A DNA stretch of 64,000 nt from Methylobacillus gramineus. GTDB lineage: Bacteria; Pseudomonadota; Gammaproteobacteria; Burkholderiales; Methylophilaceae. The DNA is taken from positions 1,116,001-1,180,000 of the forward strand of contig NZ_JAJAVE010000001.1 in NCBI RefSeq assembly GCF_020532675.1. The letters are read 5' to 3'. Shown one piece after another: positions 45,354-55,086 of the stretch. Position numbers and translations under genes: made by a program. How positions within the stretch are numbered: position 1 is the first letter of the stretch; every line of letters starts with the position of its first letter. The notes under the pieces were generated by a model. It did no database searches and was not told where the DNA came from. It saw only the letters and a program-made list of their open reading frames with translations.

Positions 45354-45446
45354 CTGGGGATTGGATAGCTAAGCGGTTGACTACGCTTGGTGAAAGTAAA
45401 AGTGCTTACGAATCGCGCATAAGGACTTTTAGGCGCGATCCCGGCA

Positions 45447-46037
45447 TTATTGATATTTGCGGAACTGGCCGACGACGACGCCGAATATCTCGAAATCATC
45501 CTTGGGCTTGATGACAGGGAATTCCTTGTTGGCTGGGATCAATACGAACTGACTGCCTTCCTTGCCCAGGGTCTTGAGGGTGAATTCCTTGTTGAGGATG
45601 GCCACCACAATGTCACCCACATTGGCAAAGGCACGCTTTTCTACAATGACCACATCCCCATTGAATATACCTGCATCTTTCATGGAATCGCCACGCACCG
45701 TGATCAATACCGTCTGCGATGGTTTTTCAATCAGGAAATCATCAATGCCCATGGTATCCAGGCTATCGCCATAAGCAGGCGTGGCAAACCCCGCCTGCAC
45801 TGTGCTCTCGGCCAGAATACGCTCAAAGAAACGCCTACCCGGTTTAAGCCGCTTGTCCGGCGCATAATCAATAAAACCCTGTAGCTTGAGGCGCGCCACA
45901 AAGGAGGTCACCGCATTTTTGGATTTAAACCCAAGCAATTGCGCCACATGGCTGAATGTCGGCAATGTCTTGTGTTCTGCGAAGTAGTCCTGGATTTTGC
46001 CCAGGTACTCAAAGTCTTTATCTTGTCCCATAAGCAT
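45447..46037 (-). CDS. lexA: LexA-type S24 family SOS repressor
   Basis: A 196-residue LexA-fold protein. An N-terminal winged helix (SHVAQLLGFKSKNAVTSFVARLKLQGF, residues ~29-55) precedes the self-cleavage domain: the Ala-Gly scissile bond in VQAGFA, catalytic Ser in GDSMKDAGI and catalytic Lys in LNKEFTLK. The DNA-binding part is unlike E. coli LexA, which agrees with a different operator (GTAC-N4-GTAC) found 9 nt upstream of the ATG. An ATG two codons later (46031) is an alternative start. Probably autoregulated and controlling the radical SAM/DUF4130 pair. Confidence 0.85.
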   Translation of the reverse strand: MLMGQDKDFEYLGKIQDYFAEHKTLPTFSHVAQLLGFKSKNAVTSFVARLKLQGFIDYAPDKRLKPGRRFFERILAESTVQAGFATPAYGDSLDTMGIDDFLIEKPSQTVLITVRGDSMKDAGIFNGDVVIVEKRAFANVGDIVVAILNKEFTLKTLGKEGSQFVLIPANKEFPVIKPKDDFEIFGVVVGQFRKYQ

Positions 46038-46045
46038 TAATTTAC

Positions 46046-46059
46046 TGTACGAATGTACA
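46046..46059 (-). promoter_or_regulatory. LexA-type operator of the S24 repressor gene
   Basis: TGTACGAATGTACA on the + strand, i.e. TGTAC-N4-GTACA, a 5 bp inverted repeat. Placed 9 nt before the start codon, so bound repressor would block initiation. The related box at 22593-22606 has the same distance to its gene. Confidence 0.65.
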
Positions 46060-46112
46060 AAAAGTCAATCCCTATTCTTTAAATTAATCTAGCGGCCATA
46101 CATCCCGCTATA

Positions 46113-46131
46113 ATTGATAATAGTTATCATT
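46113..46131 (+). promoter_or_regulatory. Fur box upstream of the first FecI-type gene
   Basis: TTGATAATAGTTATCAT, a near-perfect palindrome around GATAA/TTATC, matching the Fur consensus of GATAAT units. It lies ~17-35 nt before the sigma factor start and predicts iron repression of this cassette. Confidence 0.7.
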
Positions 46132-46147
46132 TTTCAACTTGACTGTC

Positions 46148-46664
46148 ATGAATTCTCCCAGCGTCTCACCATCGTCACACTCTTTGCATACCCTTTACCA
46201 GCAGCATCATCACTGGCTGGTGCAATTATTGAGGCGCAAGCTGGGCAATATCGAGCAGGCTACCGATCTGGCACAAGACACTTTTGTTCGCATTATTGCT
46301 GCAAACCAGTATCAGGAGATCCGCGAGCCTCGCGCCTACCTGACTACTGTTTCCAGCCGCCTGATTGCACATCACTTCCGCAGGCACGCGTTGGAGCAAG
46401 CCTATCTGGATGCTCTGGCTTCACACCCCGAAATCACCAGCCCATCACCAGAAACTGTGGCGCTAGTGGTGGAAGCGCTGGCTGCCATCAGTCGTGTACT
46501 GGATGGATTGCCCCGCCCGTACGCGTGAAATTTTTCTGCTGGCGCAATTGGATGGCATGAAATACGTGGATATCGCTGCCCAGATGCAGGTATCAGTCAA
46601 TGTGGTGCAGAAAGCCATGATCAAGGCTTTCCAGCATTGCTACAGTGCAGTGTATGCAAACTGA
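46148..46664 (+). pseudogene. FecI-like ECF sigma factor, frameshifted
   Basis: Codes for an ECF sigma factor of the FecI group but with a one-base insertion. Frame one runs to a TGA at 46526 (ends VLDGLPRPYA). Removing one C from the CCCC run at 46511-46514 restores TTG CCC GCC CGT ACG CGT GAA, giving LPARTREIFLLAQLDGMKYVDIAAQMQVS and a normal end at 46664. Region 2 (LAQDTFVRII) and region 4 are then both present. As it stands region 4, needed for -35 binding, is lost, so the product should be inactive. Its true end overlaps the FecR start, as in intact cassettes. Sequencing error or recent decay are both possible. Confidence 0.85.
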
Positions 46665-47661
46665 TCACAATATCATGCAACCCCTTTTTACTCCGCTCCA
46701 CACTGATACCACCGCTATCTCCGCAGATATCATTGAACAAGCAGCCACCTGGATGGTACGTCTGCAGGCAAGTGAATACTCCGAGAATGAACAGCATCAG
46801 CATGGTGAATGGCTGAGCGCCAATAGCCTGCATTTAATTGCCTGGCAACGTATGCAAGGACTTGCGCAAGATATACAGGCAGGCCCCCACCTGACTTCTG
46901 CCCCCATCGCCAGACAGGCATTACTCAGTACAGACGGCAAACAACGCCGTATGGTGCTGAAGTCCATTGCAGGCATCAGCATGGCGGGCACTAGCGGCCT
47001 GCTTGCATGGCATCAATTACCATGGTCATCATGGATGGCAGATCACCGCACTGCCACCGGGGAGCAGCGCCAGATCATGCTGGCCGATGGCACCGCATTG
47101 ATGATGAACACCGACAGTGCGTTGGATGTGGCATTCTCAGAACAAGAGCGCCGGATTACCTTGCACCATGGGGAAATATTAGTAACAACGGCAAAAGATC
47201 AAAGACCGCTGAAGATCGTGACCAGCAATGGCACCATCGCTCCAGTCGGCACACGCTTCACTGTACGCCACGAAGATATCAAACCGACTCGCGTCATGGT
47301 GACTGAAGGTGCGGTGCGCTTGCAGCCACGCAATAGCAGCAATAGCAAAATCCTGGATGCAGGCATGCAGGCTGTATTCACCAGCCAAGAAAGCACGCTA
47401 CCAACCCCGCTCACCAACGCCGACATGGCCTGGACCTCCGGCATGCTGGTGGTGGAACGCGTCAAACTCTCTGCGTTCATTGAGGAGCTGAACCGCTATC
47501 ATCGTGGCAAACTAAGTTGCGCAGATGATGCAGCCAATCTGCTGATGAGTGGCGCATATGCAGTACAGGATATCCAGGCCGTGATCACACTATTGCAGGA
47601 GACCCTGCCACTCAGGACGCATTACGTTACTCGCTACTGGATCACGTTGCACCATTTGTAA
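46654..47661 (+). CDS. FecR-type anti-sigma factor/regulator
   Basis: A ~335-residue FecR. N-terminal DUF4880 anti-sigma part (AATWMVRLQASEYSE), one transmembrane helix (~residues 105-125), then the periplasmic FecR domain (TATGEQRQIMLADGTALMMNTDSALDV) and a C-terminal secretin/STN-like region (LSCADDAANLLMSGAYAVQDIQAVI). It passes the signal from the receptor plug to the sigma factor. ATG 46654 overlaps the restored end of the sigma gene. Intact although both neighbours are frameshifted. Confidence 0.88.
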   Translation: MQTDHNIMQPLFTPLHTDTTAISADIIEQAATWMVRLQASEYSENEQHQHGEWLSANSLHLIAWQRMQGLAQDIQAGPHLTSAPIARQALLSTDGKQRRMVLKSIAGISMAGTSGLLAWHQLPWSSWMADHRTATGEQRQIMLADGTALMMNTDSALDVAFSEQERRITLHHGEILVTTAKDQRPLKIVTSNGTIAPVGTRFTVRHEDIKPTRVMVTEGAVRLQPRNSSNSKILDAGMQAVFTSQESTLPTPLTNADMAWTSGMLVVERVKLSAFIEELNRYHRGKLSCADDAANLLMSGAYAVQDIQAVITLLQETLPLRTHYVTRYWITLHHL

Positions 47662-47765
47662 AAATTTTTTGTTTTCCGTGGCAGGTTTTCCACTCCTGCG
47701 CATCAAGTAAGGCATAAGCACCTGAAACAAAGGCTGCCATCAACTTGAATCACAGGGAGAACCAT

Positions 47766-50196
47766 ATGGCCCACACGCCATTTCTCAAGAAAAAACTCAC
47801 GCATGCCATCCTGCTGGGGCTAACTATGGGTATACAGTTATCCAATACGGCACTGACACATGCCGCCGAGCAAGAAGCCAATGCGGCCATCCAGCAGTAC
47901 AACATCCCAGTCGGCACCGTGGACCAGGTACTGGGAGAATTCGGCCGACGCTCTGGCCGCATGGTTGCCATCGACCCGGCATTGACGGAGGGCCTGCATA
48001 GCAAAGGACTGAAAGGCCAATACACAGAACAACAAGCCCTTTCGATACTTCTGGTTGGCACAGGGCTGGAAATAATTGCGGCGGACAATGGTGGCTACCG
48101 CTTGAGAAAGGCTAGTAAACTCACTGAAGGTCATACATTCACAACAAACCCCAGCAGCAGATTGCCGGAAATAAGCGTAAACGCTACTACAGCATCTGAA
48201 ACGGCCACGAGCCCAGTCCCCGGATATGTCGCAAAACGCATCGCCTCTGCCACAAAAACCGATACCTCCCTGCTCGAAAGTCCGCAATCCATTTCCATCA
48301 TCACTCGCGAGGAACTCACCACACGTAATGTACAGCGGGACGGGGATGCCCTGCGCTATACGGCAGGCGTCATCAGCGATGAATTATGGCAATGATGTTC
48401 GTCCGGGATTTGATATAGGTTCTATTCGAGGCTTTGACCCTTCCACCACTGGCATGTACCGCGATGGTTTGCGTGAATTTAATGGCTTGTGGAGCAGGCT
48501 TTCCACCGATATCAACATGGTAGAACGTGTGGAAATCCTCAAAGGCCCATCTTCCGTACTCTATGGTCAAAGCGAACCCGCAGGTGTCATCAACAAGGTA
48601 AGCAAGCGTCCGATTGACACTCCAATACACCAGGTGGAAATTCAGGCTGGCAATTACAACCGTTATCAAGGCAGCATTGACCTGGGTGGACCACTAGATA
48701 GTGACGGCAAGGTACTTTATCGCCTGGTCGGCATGGTGAGAGATAGCGAGACTCAATACAAATACGATCAAGATCACCGCAGCCAAGACAATCGTGAGTT
48801 ATTGGCCCCTTCAATCACTTTCAAGCCCTCGGAGAAAACCAGTTTAACGCTGCAAGCAGAATATCTGCATGCGAAAACCGGGGTTTCAGCTCAAGTTGGC
48901 ACTGCCAATCGTGTCAGTAAAATAATGATTGGCGACTATAGTTACGACAAGAATGAACGCAAGCAATACTCAATAGGCTATCTGTTCGAGCATCAACTGA
49001 GCCCAACCTGGACTTTCAGGCAAAACTTCCGCTCAAGCAAGGTAGATTTTCAATATGCGCGTATGGGGGATGATAGTCTAAATGGGTCTTTGCTAAGCCG
49101 TAGCAAGAGTTATATTGATGAGCAGTTGAATGGCATAGCCCTGGATAACCAGGCACAGGCCAAGTTCAATACTGGCGCACTCTCCCACACGCTGCTGATG
49201 GGCATTGATTTCCAGCGTTCTGCCTATACATTGAGTGACGGGGATGCTGTAGATGCAGCTGATACTCTTGATATCGGCAATCCGGTGTATGGTCGATACA
49301 TTGCCAGACCTGCATATACCTCTATCAACTCAAGCGCAATCAGGCAAAGTGGGATTTATCTGCAAGACCAGGTGAAAGTGGGGGACCACTGGGTATTCAC
49401 GCTGGGAGGACGTCGTGACTGGGCAAAGATAGACAGGAGCAACAAACTCACGGGAGTTAAGGGTGATGAACAAAAGGATCAGGCCAGTACTTACCGCCTA
49501 GGCCTTGCCTACGTATTTGATAACGGCTTTGCCCCCTATGCGAGCTATGCGGAATCCTTTAACCCGAGCGCAGGTGTCGATGGCAATGGTAAAACGTTCA
49601 AGCCTACCACCGGCAAGCAATACGAAGCCGGGGTACGCTATATGCCAGCGAACAGTCAAAGCCTTTTTACTTTCTCGGTTTTTGAGATCACACAGCAAAA
49701 TGTGGTGACTTATTCCAATACTGGTGCCTTTCAAACTGGTGAAATCCGCTCGCGTGGTGCTGAGCTCGAAATCAAGACAGCACTGTCTGACAATATGAAC
49801 CTGATCACGGCACTTACTTATAACGACGTGGAGGTCACCAAGACTGGGGGTATAGGGATAGGCAGTAAAGGTGACAGTCCTGTGTATGTACCGCGTGAGG
49901 GTGCTTCAGCATGGCTGGACTACAACATCTCAACCGGCCCACTCGCAGGGCTCGGTATAGGCGGAGGGGTACGCTATACAGGGGAAAGCAATGGCGGCAA
50001 CCCTTGGGGTGAAAGCTACACAAACAGGTCATATACCCAGTTCGATGCCATGCTCAACTATCGCTACCAAACACAATGGAGATTTTCTCTCAATGCAAAC
50101 AATATCCTTGATAAAGAGTACACCGTGTGTGGCTGGGGATCCTGCACCATGGGGTATGCCCGCAGCGTAATTGCGTCAGCCCAGTATAATTTTTAG
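47766..50196 (+). pseudogene. TonB-dependent siderophore receptor with STN domain, frameshifted
   Basis: Codes for an ~810-residue outer-membrane ferric-siderophore receptor broken by one extra base. The first frame has a signal peptide (to HAAEQ), the STN signalling domain (NIPVGTVDQVLGEFGRRSGRM), and the start of the plug (ESPQSISIITREEL), then stops at 48395. The second frame takes over from about 48383 (NYGNDVRPGFDIGSIRGF) through the plug and the 22-strand barrel to a C-terminal Phe. Removing one base near GATGAATTATGG rejoins them. Start 47766 follows AGGGAGAACCAT. FpvA/FoxA-like; ligand unknown. Confidence 0.88.
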
Positions 50197-50203
50197 ACAA
50201 TTC

Positions 50204-50242
50204 AAAATAGGCATAAGCGCTGTTAGGGCTTATGCCTATTTT
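50204..50242 (+). terminator. Terminator after the siderophore receptor
   Basis: AAAATAGGCATAAGC and GCTTATGCCTATTTT form a perfect 15 bp stem with a 9 nt loop, ending in TTTT-GATTTTG. Bidirectional in sequence, so it could also end the minus-strand small gene at 50256. Confidence 0.85.
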
Positions 50243-50255
50243 GATTTTGAATAAT

Positions 50256-50501
50256 CTAGGTTGCTTTACCCCGCTTTGCTATCCCAGTATTTTCGTCCTG
50301 TTGCCCTGCCACCTGCTGCAGGAATTGCGCAACTTGAGTGGCACATTCCAGCGGAAACACAATCTCTTGCTGACGAATACTTTCCATTGCGGCATCCATG
50401 CCGACCACTGTCAGTTTCACTTCTTTGTACTCAGTCGTTTCCACGGAAATCATCGGACGATCCAGTATCACCATATTGGCGCTCTTGCGGCTATCAGTCA
50501 T
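50256..50501 (-). CDS. Small unknown protein
   Basis: An 81-residue protein I do not recognise (starts MTDSRKSANMVILDRPMISVE). AAGGAG lies 6 nt before the ATG at 50501, which is a very good ribosome site and the main reason to accept it; the frame extends 12 codons further upstream without support. Predicted soluble, no cysteines, central VKLTVVGMDAAMESIRQQEIVFP. It lies on the opposite strand between the two Fec-type cassettes and shares the terminator. Confidence 0.6.
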   Translation of the reverse strand: MTDSRKSANMVILDRPMISVETTEYKEVKLTVVGMDAAMESIRQQEIVFPLECATQVAQFLQQVAGQQDENTGIAKRGKAT

Positions 50502-50710
50502 ATACGCTCCTTGCAGAAAGGGGGCGCATGATAGCAAATTCAGAGCGTAGTTGTGTAGATTGCCCCTAGCAATGTGAGTTGTATGCTAATAACAAATAAT
50601 TATATTAATACAATAAAACAATGGCATAATCTAATAAGTTATTTTATTAAATGCCTCACTCCATTGGTTAATACACTAAAACTTATTTCTGAATAAGTCC
50701 GCATCCCGAC

Positions 50711-51199
50711 ATGAATACTGAATATTTATATGTGCAGCATCATTCCTGGTTATTCAGTTGGCTGCGTCGAAAACTTGATTGCCATGCACAGGCTGCTGAT
50801 ATTGCGCATGATACGTTTCTCAAACTACTGATCAAACCATACAGCAAGGACTTGCAAGAACCACGTGCATTTTTGCTGACCATTGCCCGCGGTTTGGTAG
50901 TAGACCACTGGCGTCGTGAAGACTTGCATCATGCCTGGCAGGAAGCAATGGCAGGCATTCCAGAGGACATCACACCATCGGTAGAGCAACAGCAAATTCT
51001 GCTGGCAACACTCCAGGCCATCGCCCGATTACTGGAAACACTCAAACCCAGAGTACGCGAGGCGTTCTTGCTGGCACAGTTAGAAGATAAACCCTATGCG
51101 GACATTGCCCGATATCTAGGGGTTTCCATCCGTACGGTAGAACGCTATATCGCTGAGGCATTGTATCAATGCTATCAATTACGCTTCAGTGATGAGTAA
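50711..51199 (+). CDS. FecI-like ECF sigma factor (second cassette)
   Basis: A 162-residue ECF sigma factor. Region 2 (ADIAHDTFLKLL) and region 4 (RVREAFLLAQLEDKPYADIARYLGVSIRTVERYI) are both intact. It is the paralogue of the broken gene at 46148. The AT-rich 170 nt upstream lack a good Fur palindrome, so iron control is less clear here. Overlaps the FecR gene by 8 nt. Confidence 0.92.
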   Translation: MNTEYLYVQHHSWLFSWLRRKLDCHAQAADIAHDTFLKLLIKPYSKDLQEPRAFLLTIARGLVVDHWRREDLHHAWQEAMAGIPEDITPSVEQQQILLATLQAIARLLETLKPRVREAFLLAQLEDKPYADIARYLGVSIRTVERYIAEALYQCYQLRFSDE

Positions 51200-52184
51200 T
51201 GCACCCCAATTACCAGCGCCTGATACAGCATTGGTAAAGCAAGCAATAGCGTGGCTGATCCAGCTTAAAAGCAAAGAAAATGACCAAGCCACCCTCACTG
51301 GATGTATAGCATGGCGCCAATCTAGCTCAGAGCATGAGCTGGCCTGGCAACGTGTCAACTTGATGCTCGGCGAAATGCAGCAAGACTTGAATGGCATACC
51401 AGATGGCATCCAGGTCAGCCAGGTGATGCAAAACACCATGCGGCACATGCAAAAACGCCGCAGTATCAAATTGCTGGCACTTGCCGCCATCGCAGGCAGC
51501 ACTGCATTGATGACACGTGAAGTCATGCCTTGGCAGCCATGGTTGTCGGATTACCACACCACTACTGGTGAGCGGCGTAGCATGATGCTGGCGGATGGCA
51601 GCGAACTTTTCCTGAATACTGACAGCTCGGTGAATATCAGCTTTGATGAACATCAGCGACTGATTATATTGAACCAGGGTGAAATCATGATCAAAACAGG
51701 TTCTGATTCCAGCTCACCACGAAACAGGCCATTACGCGTGCAAACCCGGCATGCAATGCTTGAAGCCATCGGCACCCAGTTTGTCGTGCGCCTGCAACAG
51801 GACACCACCTTACTCAGCATGCAACAAGGCAAGGTGTCCATGATGCCTGCAGCCTTCCATGCACCTCAAAAAATTGCCGAGGCAGGACAGGATTACCTGA
51901 TTTATCAGGACCGCCTGGATTCGGTCCAGCTACCTATGGAGGCAGACAGCTGGACCCTGGGAGCCCTGGTTGTGAAGGAAATGCCCCTGGCTGATTTCCT
52001 TGCAGAGGTAGCCCGTTATCGCACTGGCCATCTTGGTTGCGATCCCAGCGTGGCAGATTTGCGTCTTTCCGGCGTATTCCAGCTTGACGACATAGACAAG
52101 CTGCTTGCCTTGTTGCCACATAAGCTACCAGTCGTCATCACCTATCGCACACGCTGGTGGGTCAATGTGGATCGCCGCGCCTAA
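51192..52184 (+). CDS. FecR-type anti-sigma factor (second cassette)
   Basis: A ~330-residue FecR: DUF4880 part (KQAIAWLIQLKSKENDQ), a TM helix about residues 95-112, periplasmic FecR domain (TTTGERRSMMLADGSELFLNTDSSVNI) and C-terminal STN-like part (LGCDPSVADLRLSGVFQLDDIDKLL). ATG 51192 is preferred to the GTG at 51189. Collinear with the first FecR over its whole length, showing that the cassettes are paralogous. Confidence 0.92.
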   Translation: MSNAPQLPAPDTALVKQAIAWLIQLKSKENDQATLTGCIAWRQSSSEHELAWQRVNLMLGEMQQDLNGIPDGIQVSQVMQNTMRHMQKRRSIKLLALAAIAGSTALMTREVMPWQPWLSDYHTTTGERRSMMLADGSELFLNTDSSVNISFDEHQRLIILNQGEIMIKTGSDSSSPRNRPLRVQTRHAMLEAIGTQFVVRLQQDTTLLSMQQGKVSMMPAAFHAPQKIAEAGQDYLIYQDRLDSVQLPMEADSWTLGALVVKEMPLADFLAEVARYRTGHLGCDPSVADLRLSGVFQLDDIDKLLALLPHKLPVVITYRTRWWVNVDRRA

Positions 52185-52272
52185 CTGAATTTATTTTGTC
52201 GGGTTTTGCCTTTTGGTTCGGCATAGATCATGTAAGGCAACTTTAGCCGTTCATGAACTTAAAGGGGAACTC

Positions 52273-55014
52273 ATGCACCTAGCAACACCACCTATCCAGC
52301 AGCAGTATCGCGCCAGGCTGGCACTGAAGTTATCCAGCAGTTTGATTGCCATGGTATTAGGGCTATCGCTACCAATGGCATTACAGGCAGCAGACTCTGC
52401 CAGCACCAACCTACCGCATCAATACCAGATTGCGGCAGGCGACCTGGCCAATGCACTCAATCAGTTTGCCAAGCAAGTGGGTGTCAATATCCTGTTCACT
52501 CCCGAACAAACCCAACATCTGCACACCAATGGCTTGCAGGGTAGTTATAGCGTTGACTCCGGCCTGAACGCCCTGCTCAAGGGTACTGGATTAGCTGCAA
52601 AAAAAAGTGCTGCAGGTTACACCCTCGAAAAAGCAGTCTTGCCTAATGCAAGCAGCCCTCAATCGGCAGAATCCATTACCGCGGATGAAGAAGATGCGGC
52701 TAAAAACAATGCAGCAGCATTAGGCTTGGTGGTTGTTACCTCGCGTAATCGTGAAGAAATTGCGCAGGATATTCCTATCCCCGTTTCCGTAGTCGGTGCA
52801 GAAAAACTGGATCGCGAGCGTATCGTCACGATTGAAGACCTGACGCGTATCACGCCCGGCCTGACCGCGACTATCCCCAACTCCCGTCGATCAGGCATTT
52901 CCATTCGCGGGATTGGCAAAACCACGGTTAATGAAGCCATGGAAGCCGGTGTCGGCGTTATTGTCGATGATGTATATCTTAGCCATCCCGGCATGAGCTT
53001 CCTGGACTTCACGGACATTGACCGAGTCGAAGTCATGCGCGGGCCGCAAGGCACTTTGAAAGGCAAGAATACAACACTCGGGGTTGTCCAGTATGTTAGC
53101 AAGGAACCCACTTTCACTCGTCAGACTTATTTTGAAGGTGAAGTCGGTGCCAAGCAGAATGGCAGTGATTTCCCGGGGGCAATGCGCGCACGCGGTTCGA
53201 TTTCGGATGCCCTGGTTGATGGCGTAGCAGCTTACCGGGCCTCGTTCTTCTTCGATAGACAGGAAGGCGATATAGAAAACATCAATCCCAACACCCTTAC
53301 CGATCAACGATTCCACGAGCGTAACCGGCGTGGAGGAAAAGTCCAGTTGCTGATCACGCCAACAGAAGACTTCAGCGCCAAGTTCAGCGTGGACTACTCG
53401 GAACTATCAGAATACGGGAATACCCGTCCTTTCCAGGAAGACCCCACCACCTTTGCCACCGGTGCAAACAGGCCCATCAATTACAGCTCGCGCCTGGCCA
53501 GGGGATATTTCAATGGCTATCAACCCATCATCGGTTCCAAGGATAAGATCGACGTCGGCCAGGTGGAACCGGTGAAAACCAGGAATTACGGTGCATCTGC
53601 CAAGTTGGACTGGAACCTGGGATCTCATGTACTGTCATCGATCACCGCTTATCGTAAATATTCGTTCACTGGCATTAATGACCTGGACCAGACACGGTTT
53701 GACATTGCCTCGTTCGGTGCATTTGTAGACACCAAGCAATGGTCGCAGGAATTCCGTCTGGCTTCCGATATTGGCGAAGTTATCGATTACCAAGTCGGTC
53801 TGTTCTACCTGCATAGCGAAACCAACCAGATCAACCATACCCAGTACGGCAGCGATGCAGGCGCATTCTATGCCAACGCAGCTCAATACACTGCCCTGAG
53901 CGGCAATCCTTCCCTGCTAGGACAATCATTGAATGGCCTGAGATCATATAGCCGATTTACCCCAGAAACAGACAGTTATGCGGCATTTGGCCAAGTAAAC
54001 TGGCACCTAAGCAAGAAAGCCACCCTAACCTTAGGCCTGCGCAACACCTATGAAATAAAGGACAGCACAGGCCAGAAGTGGACTGAAGGCAATGATGGTG
54101 GTTTTGGCAATGCTACTGCTGAAGCAATCCGCAGCAATGTAATAGGCAATGTATATGGGCGCCGTGATGGCGAAAAAATCAAGGACAACTCTGTTTCCTG
54201 GCTGATCAGTCCCAACTACAAAGTCAGCGATGACCTGATGTTCTACGCTTCCGCAGCAGGTGGAGAAAAATCTGGCGGCGTATCATTCATCACGGGTACC
54301 GGCCAGCCACTCAATGCTGATCCGGAAAAGGTATTGGACTTTGAACTCGGCTTCAAGGGCTTGTTCCTCGAGCGAAAACTGATGCTGAACACCAACTTCT
54401 ACCGTACGCGTGTACGAGGTTACCAATCCACTACCACCGTGATTGATCCCTCCTCCACCAGCGGTTACAGCTCGCAGTTGGGCAATATTCCCGAAATCAC
54501 CGCGACAGGTGTTGAACTGGAAGGCGCATACAAAGCCACAGACAGATGGACGTTCACTTTCGCTGGAGCCTACAACCGCGCCAAATACTCGGACTGGGAT
54601 GGCGCAACTTGCCCAACAGAACTTAACCGCCCTATCACCAGCACATGCGACAACACAGGCAGGCAGATTTCTTCCGCCCCGAAACTGACGGGTATTTTTG
54701 GGTTCCATTACATACAACCGATCTGGGGAGGGCTGAAAGCGCAGGCATTCATGAGCACCGTCGTTCGCTCCAAGCAGAATCTTGACGGCCTACTTTCTGA
54801 ATATGGTGAACAAGGGGGATATTCCGTCACGGATGGCGGCTTCGGCATCCTTGGTAGCAAAAAGGATAGTTGGGAGTTGAACGTCGTCGGCAAGAATATT
54901 TTCGACAAGGCCTATACGTCCAGTATCGGTTCATTTAACGCCACGATGCCCGTGCTATGGGACGGCCTAGGCCAGCGCCGCTACCTGGGTGTGGTATTCC
55001 GTACAAAGTTCTAG
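52273..55014 (+). CDS. TonB-dependent receptor with STN domain (second cassette)
   Basis: A 913-residue outer-membrane receptor. Signal peptide to LQAADS, STN domain (QYQIAAGDLANALNQFAKQVGVNILF), TonB-box-like region, plug (PIPVSVVGAEKLDRERIVTIEDLTRITPGL) and barrel ending FRTKF. It resembles the ferric-pseudobactin/fox-unrelated 'outer membrane receptor' class that takes up organic ligands rather than classical siderophore receptors. The AAAGGGGAACTC before ATG 52273 fixes the start. With the sulfatase behind it, import of a sulphated compound is a fair guess. Confidence 0.9.
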   Translation: MHLATPPIQQQYRARLALKLSSSLIAMVLGLSLPMALQAADSASTNLPHQYQIAAGDLANALNQFAKQVGVNILFTPEQTQHLHTNGLQGSYSVDSGLNALLKGTGLAAKKSAAGYTLEKAVLPNASSPQSAESITADEEDAAKNNAAALGLVVVTSRNREEIAQDIPIPVSVVGAEKLDRERIVTIEDLTRITPGLTATIPNSRRSGISIRGIGKTTVNEAMEAGVGVIVDDVYLSHPGMSFLDFTDIDRVEVMRGPQGTLKGKNTTLGVVQYVSKEPTFTRQTYFEGEVGAKQNGSDFPGAMRARGSISDALVDGVAAYRASFFFDRQEGDIENINPNTLTDQRFHERNRRGGKVQLLITPTEDFSAKFSVDYSELSEYGNTRPFQEDPTTFATGANRPINYSSRLARGYFNGYQPIIGSKDKIDVGQVEPVKTRNYGASAKLDWNLGSHVLSSITAYRKYSFTGINDLDQTRFDIASFGAFVDTKQWSQEFRLASDIGEVIDYQVGLFYLHSETNQINHTQYGSDAGAFYANAAQYTALSGNPSLLGQSLNGLRSYSRFTPETDSYAAFGQVNWHLSKKATLTLGLRNTYEIKDSTGQKWTEGNDGGFGNATAEAIRSNVIGNVYGRRDGEKIKDNSVSWLISPNYKVSDDLMFYASAAGGEKSGGVSFITGTGQPLNADPEKVLDFELGFKGLFLERKLMLNTNFYRTRVRGYQSTTTVIDPSSTSGYSSQLGNIPEITATGVELEGAYKATDRWTFTFAGAYNRAKYSDWDGATCPTELNRPITSTCDNTGRQISSAPKLTGIFGFHYIQPIWGGLKAQAFMSTVVRSKQNLDGLLSEYGEQGGYSVTDGGFGILGSKKDSWELNVVGKNIFDKAYTSSIGSFNATMPVLWDGLGQRRYLGVVFRTKF

Positions 55015-55033
55015 GCTCACTTCCCACACTTCC

Positions 55034-55065
55034 CCGGCAATATCGACAGGTGTCGGTATTGCCGG
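55034..55065 (+). terminator. Strong hairpin between receptor and sulfatase
   Basis: CCGGCAATA and TATTGCCGG pair perfectly, and inside them CGACA/TGTCG pair around GG: a 14 bp stem-loop 20 nt after the receptor stop. No T-run, so partial termination or mRNA protection within the operon. Confidence 0.55.
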
Positions 55066-55086
55066 ACTGACTGCAAGGACAACGTC

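Noticed and set aside
46505-46530. Programmed frameshift in the FecI-like gene
   Set aside because: A CCCC run alone is not a known efficient slippery site, no stimulatory stem or internal ribosome site is evident, and the second cassette is in frame; mutation or sequencing error is simpler.
50580-50710. Fur box upstream of the second FecI-type gene
   Set aside because: The region is AT-rich but has no GATAAT-type palindrome comparable to that at 46113-46131.
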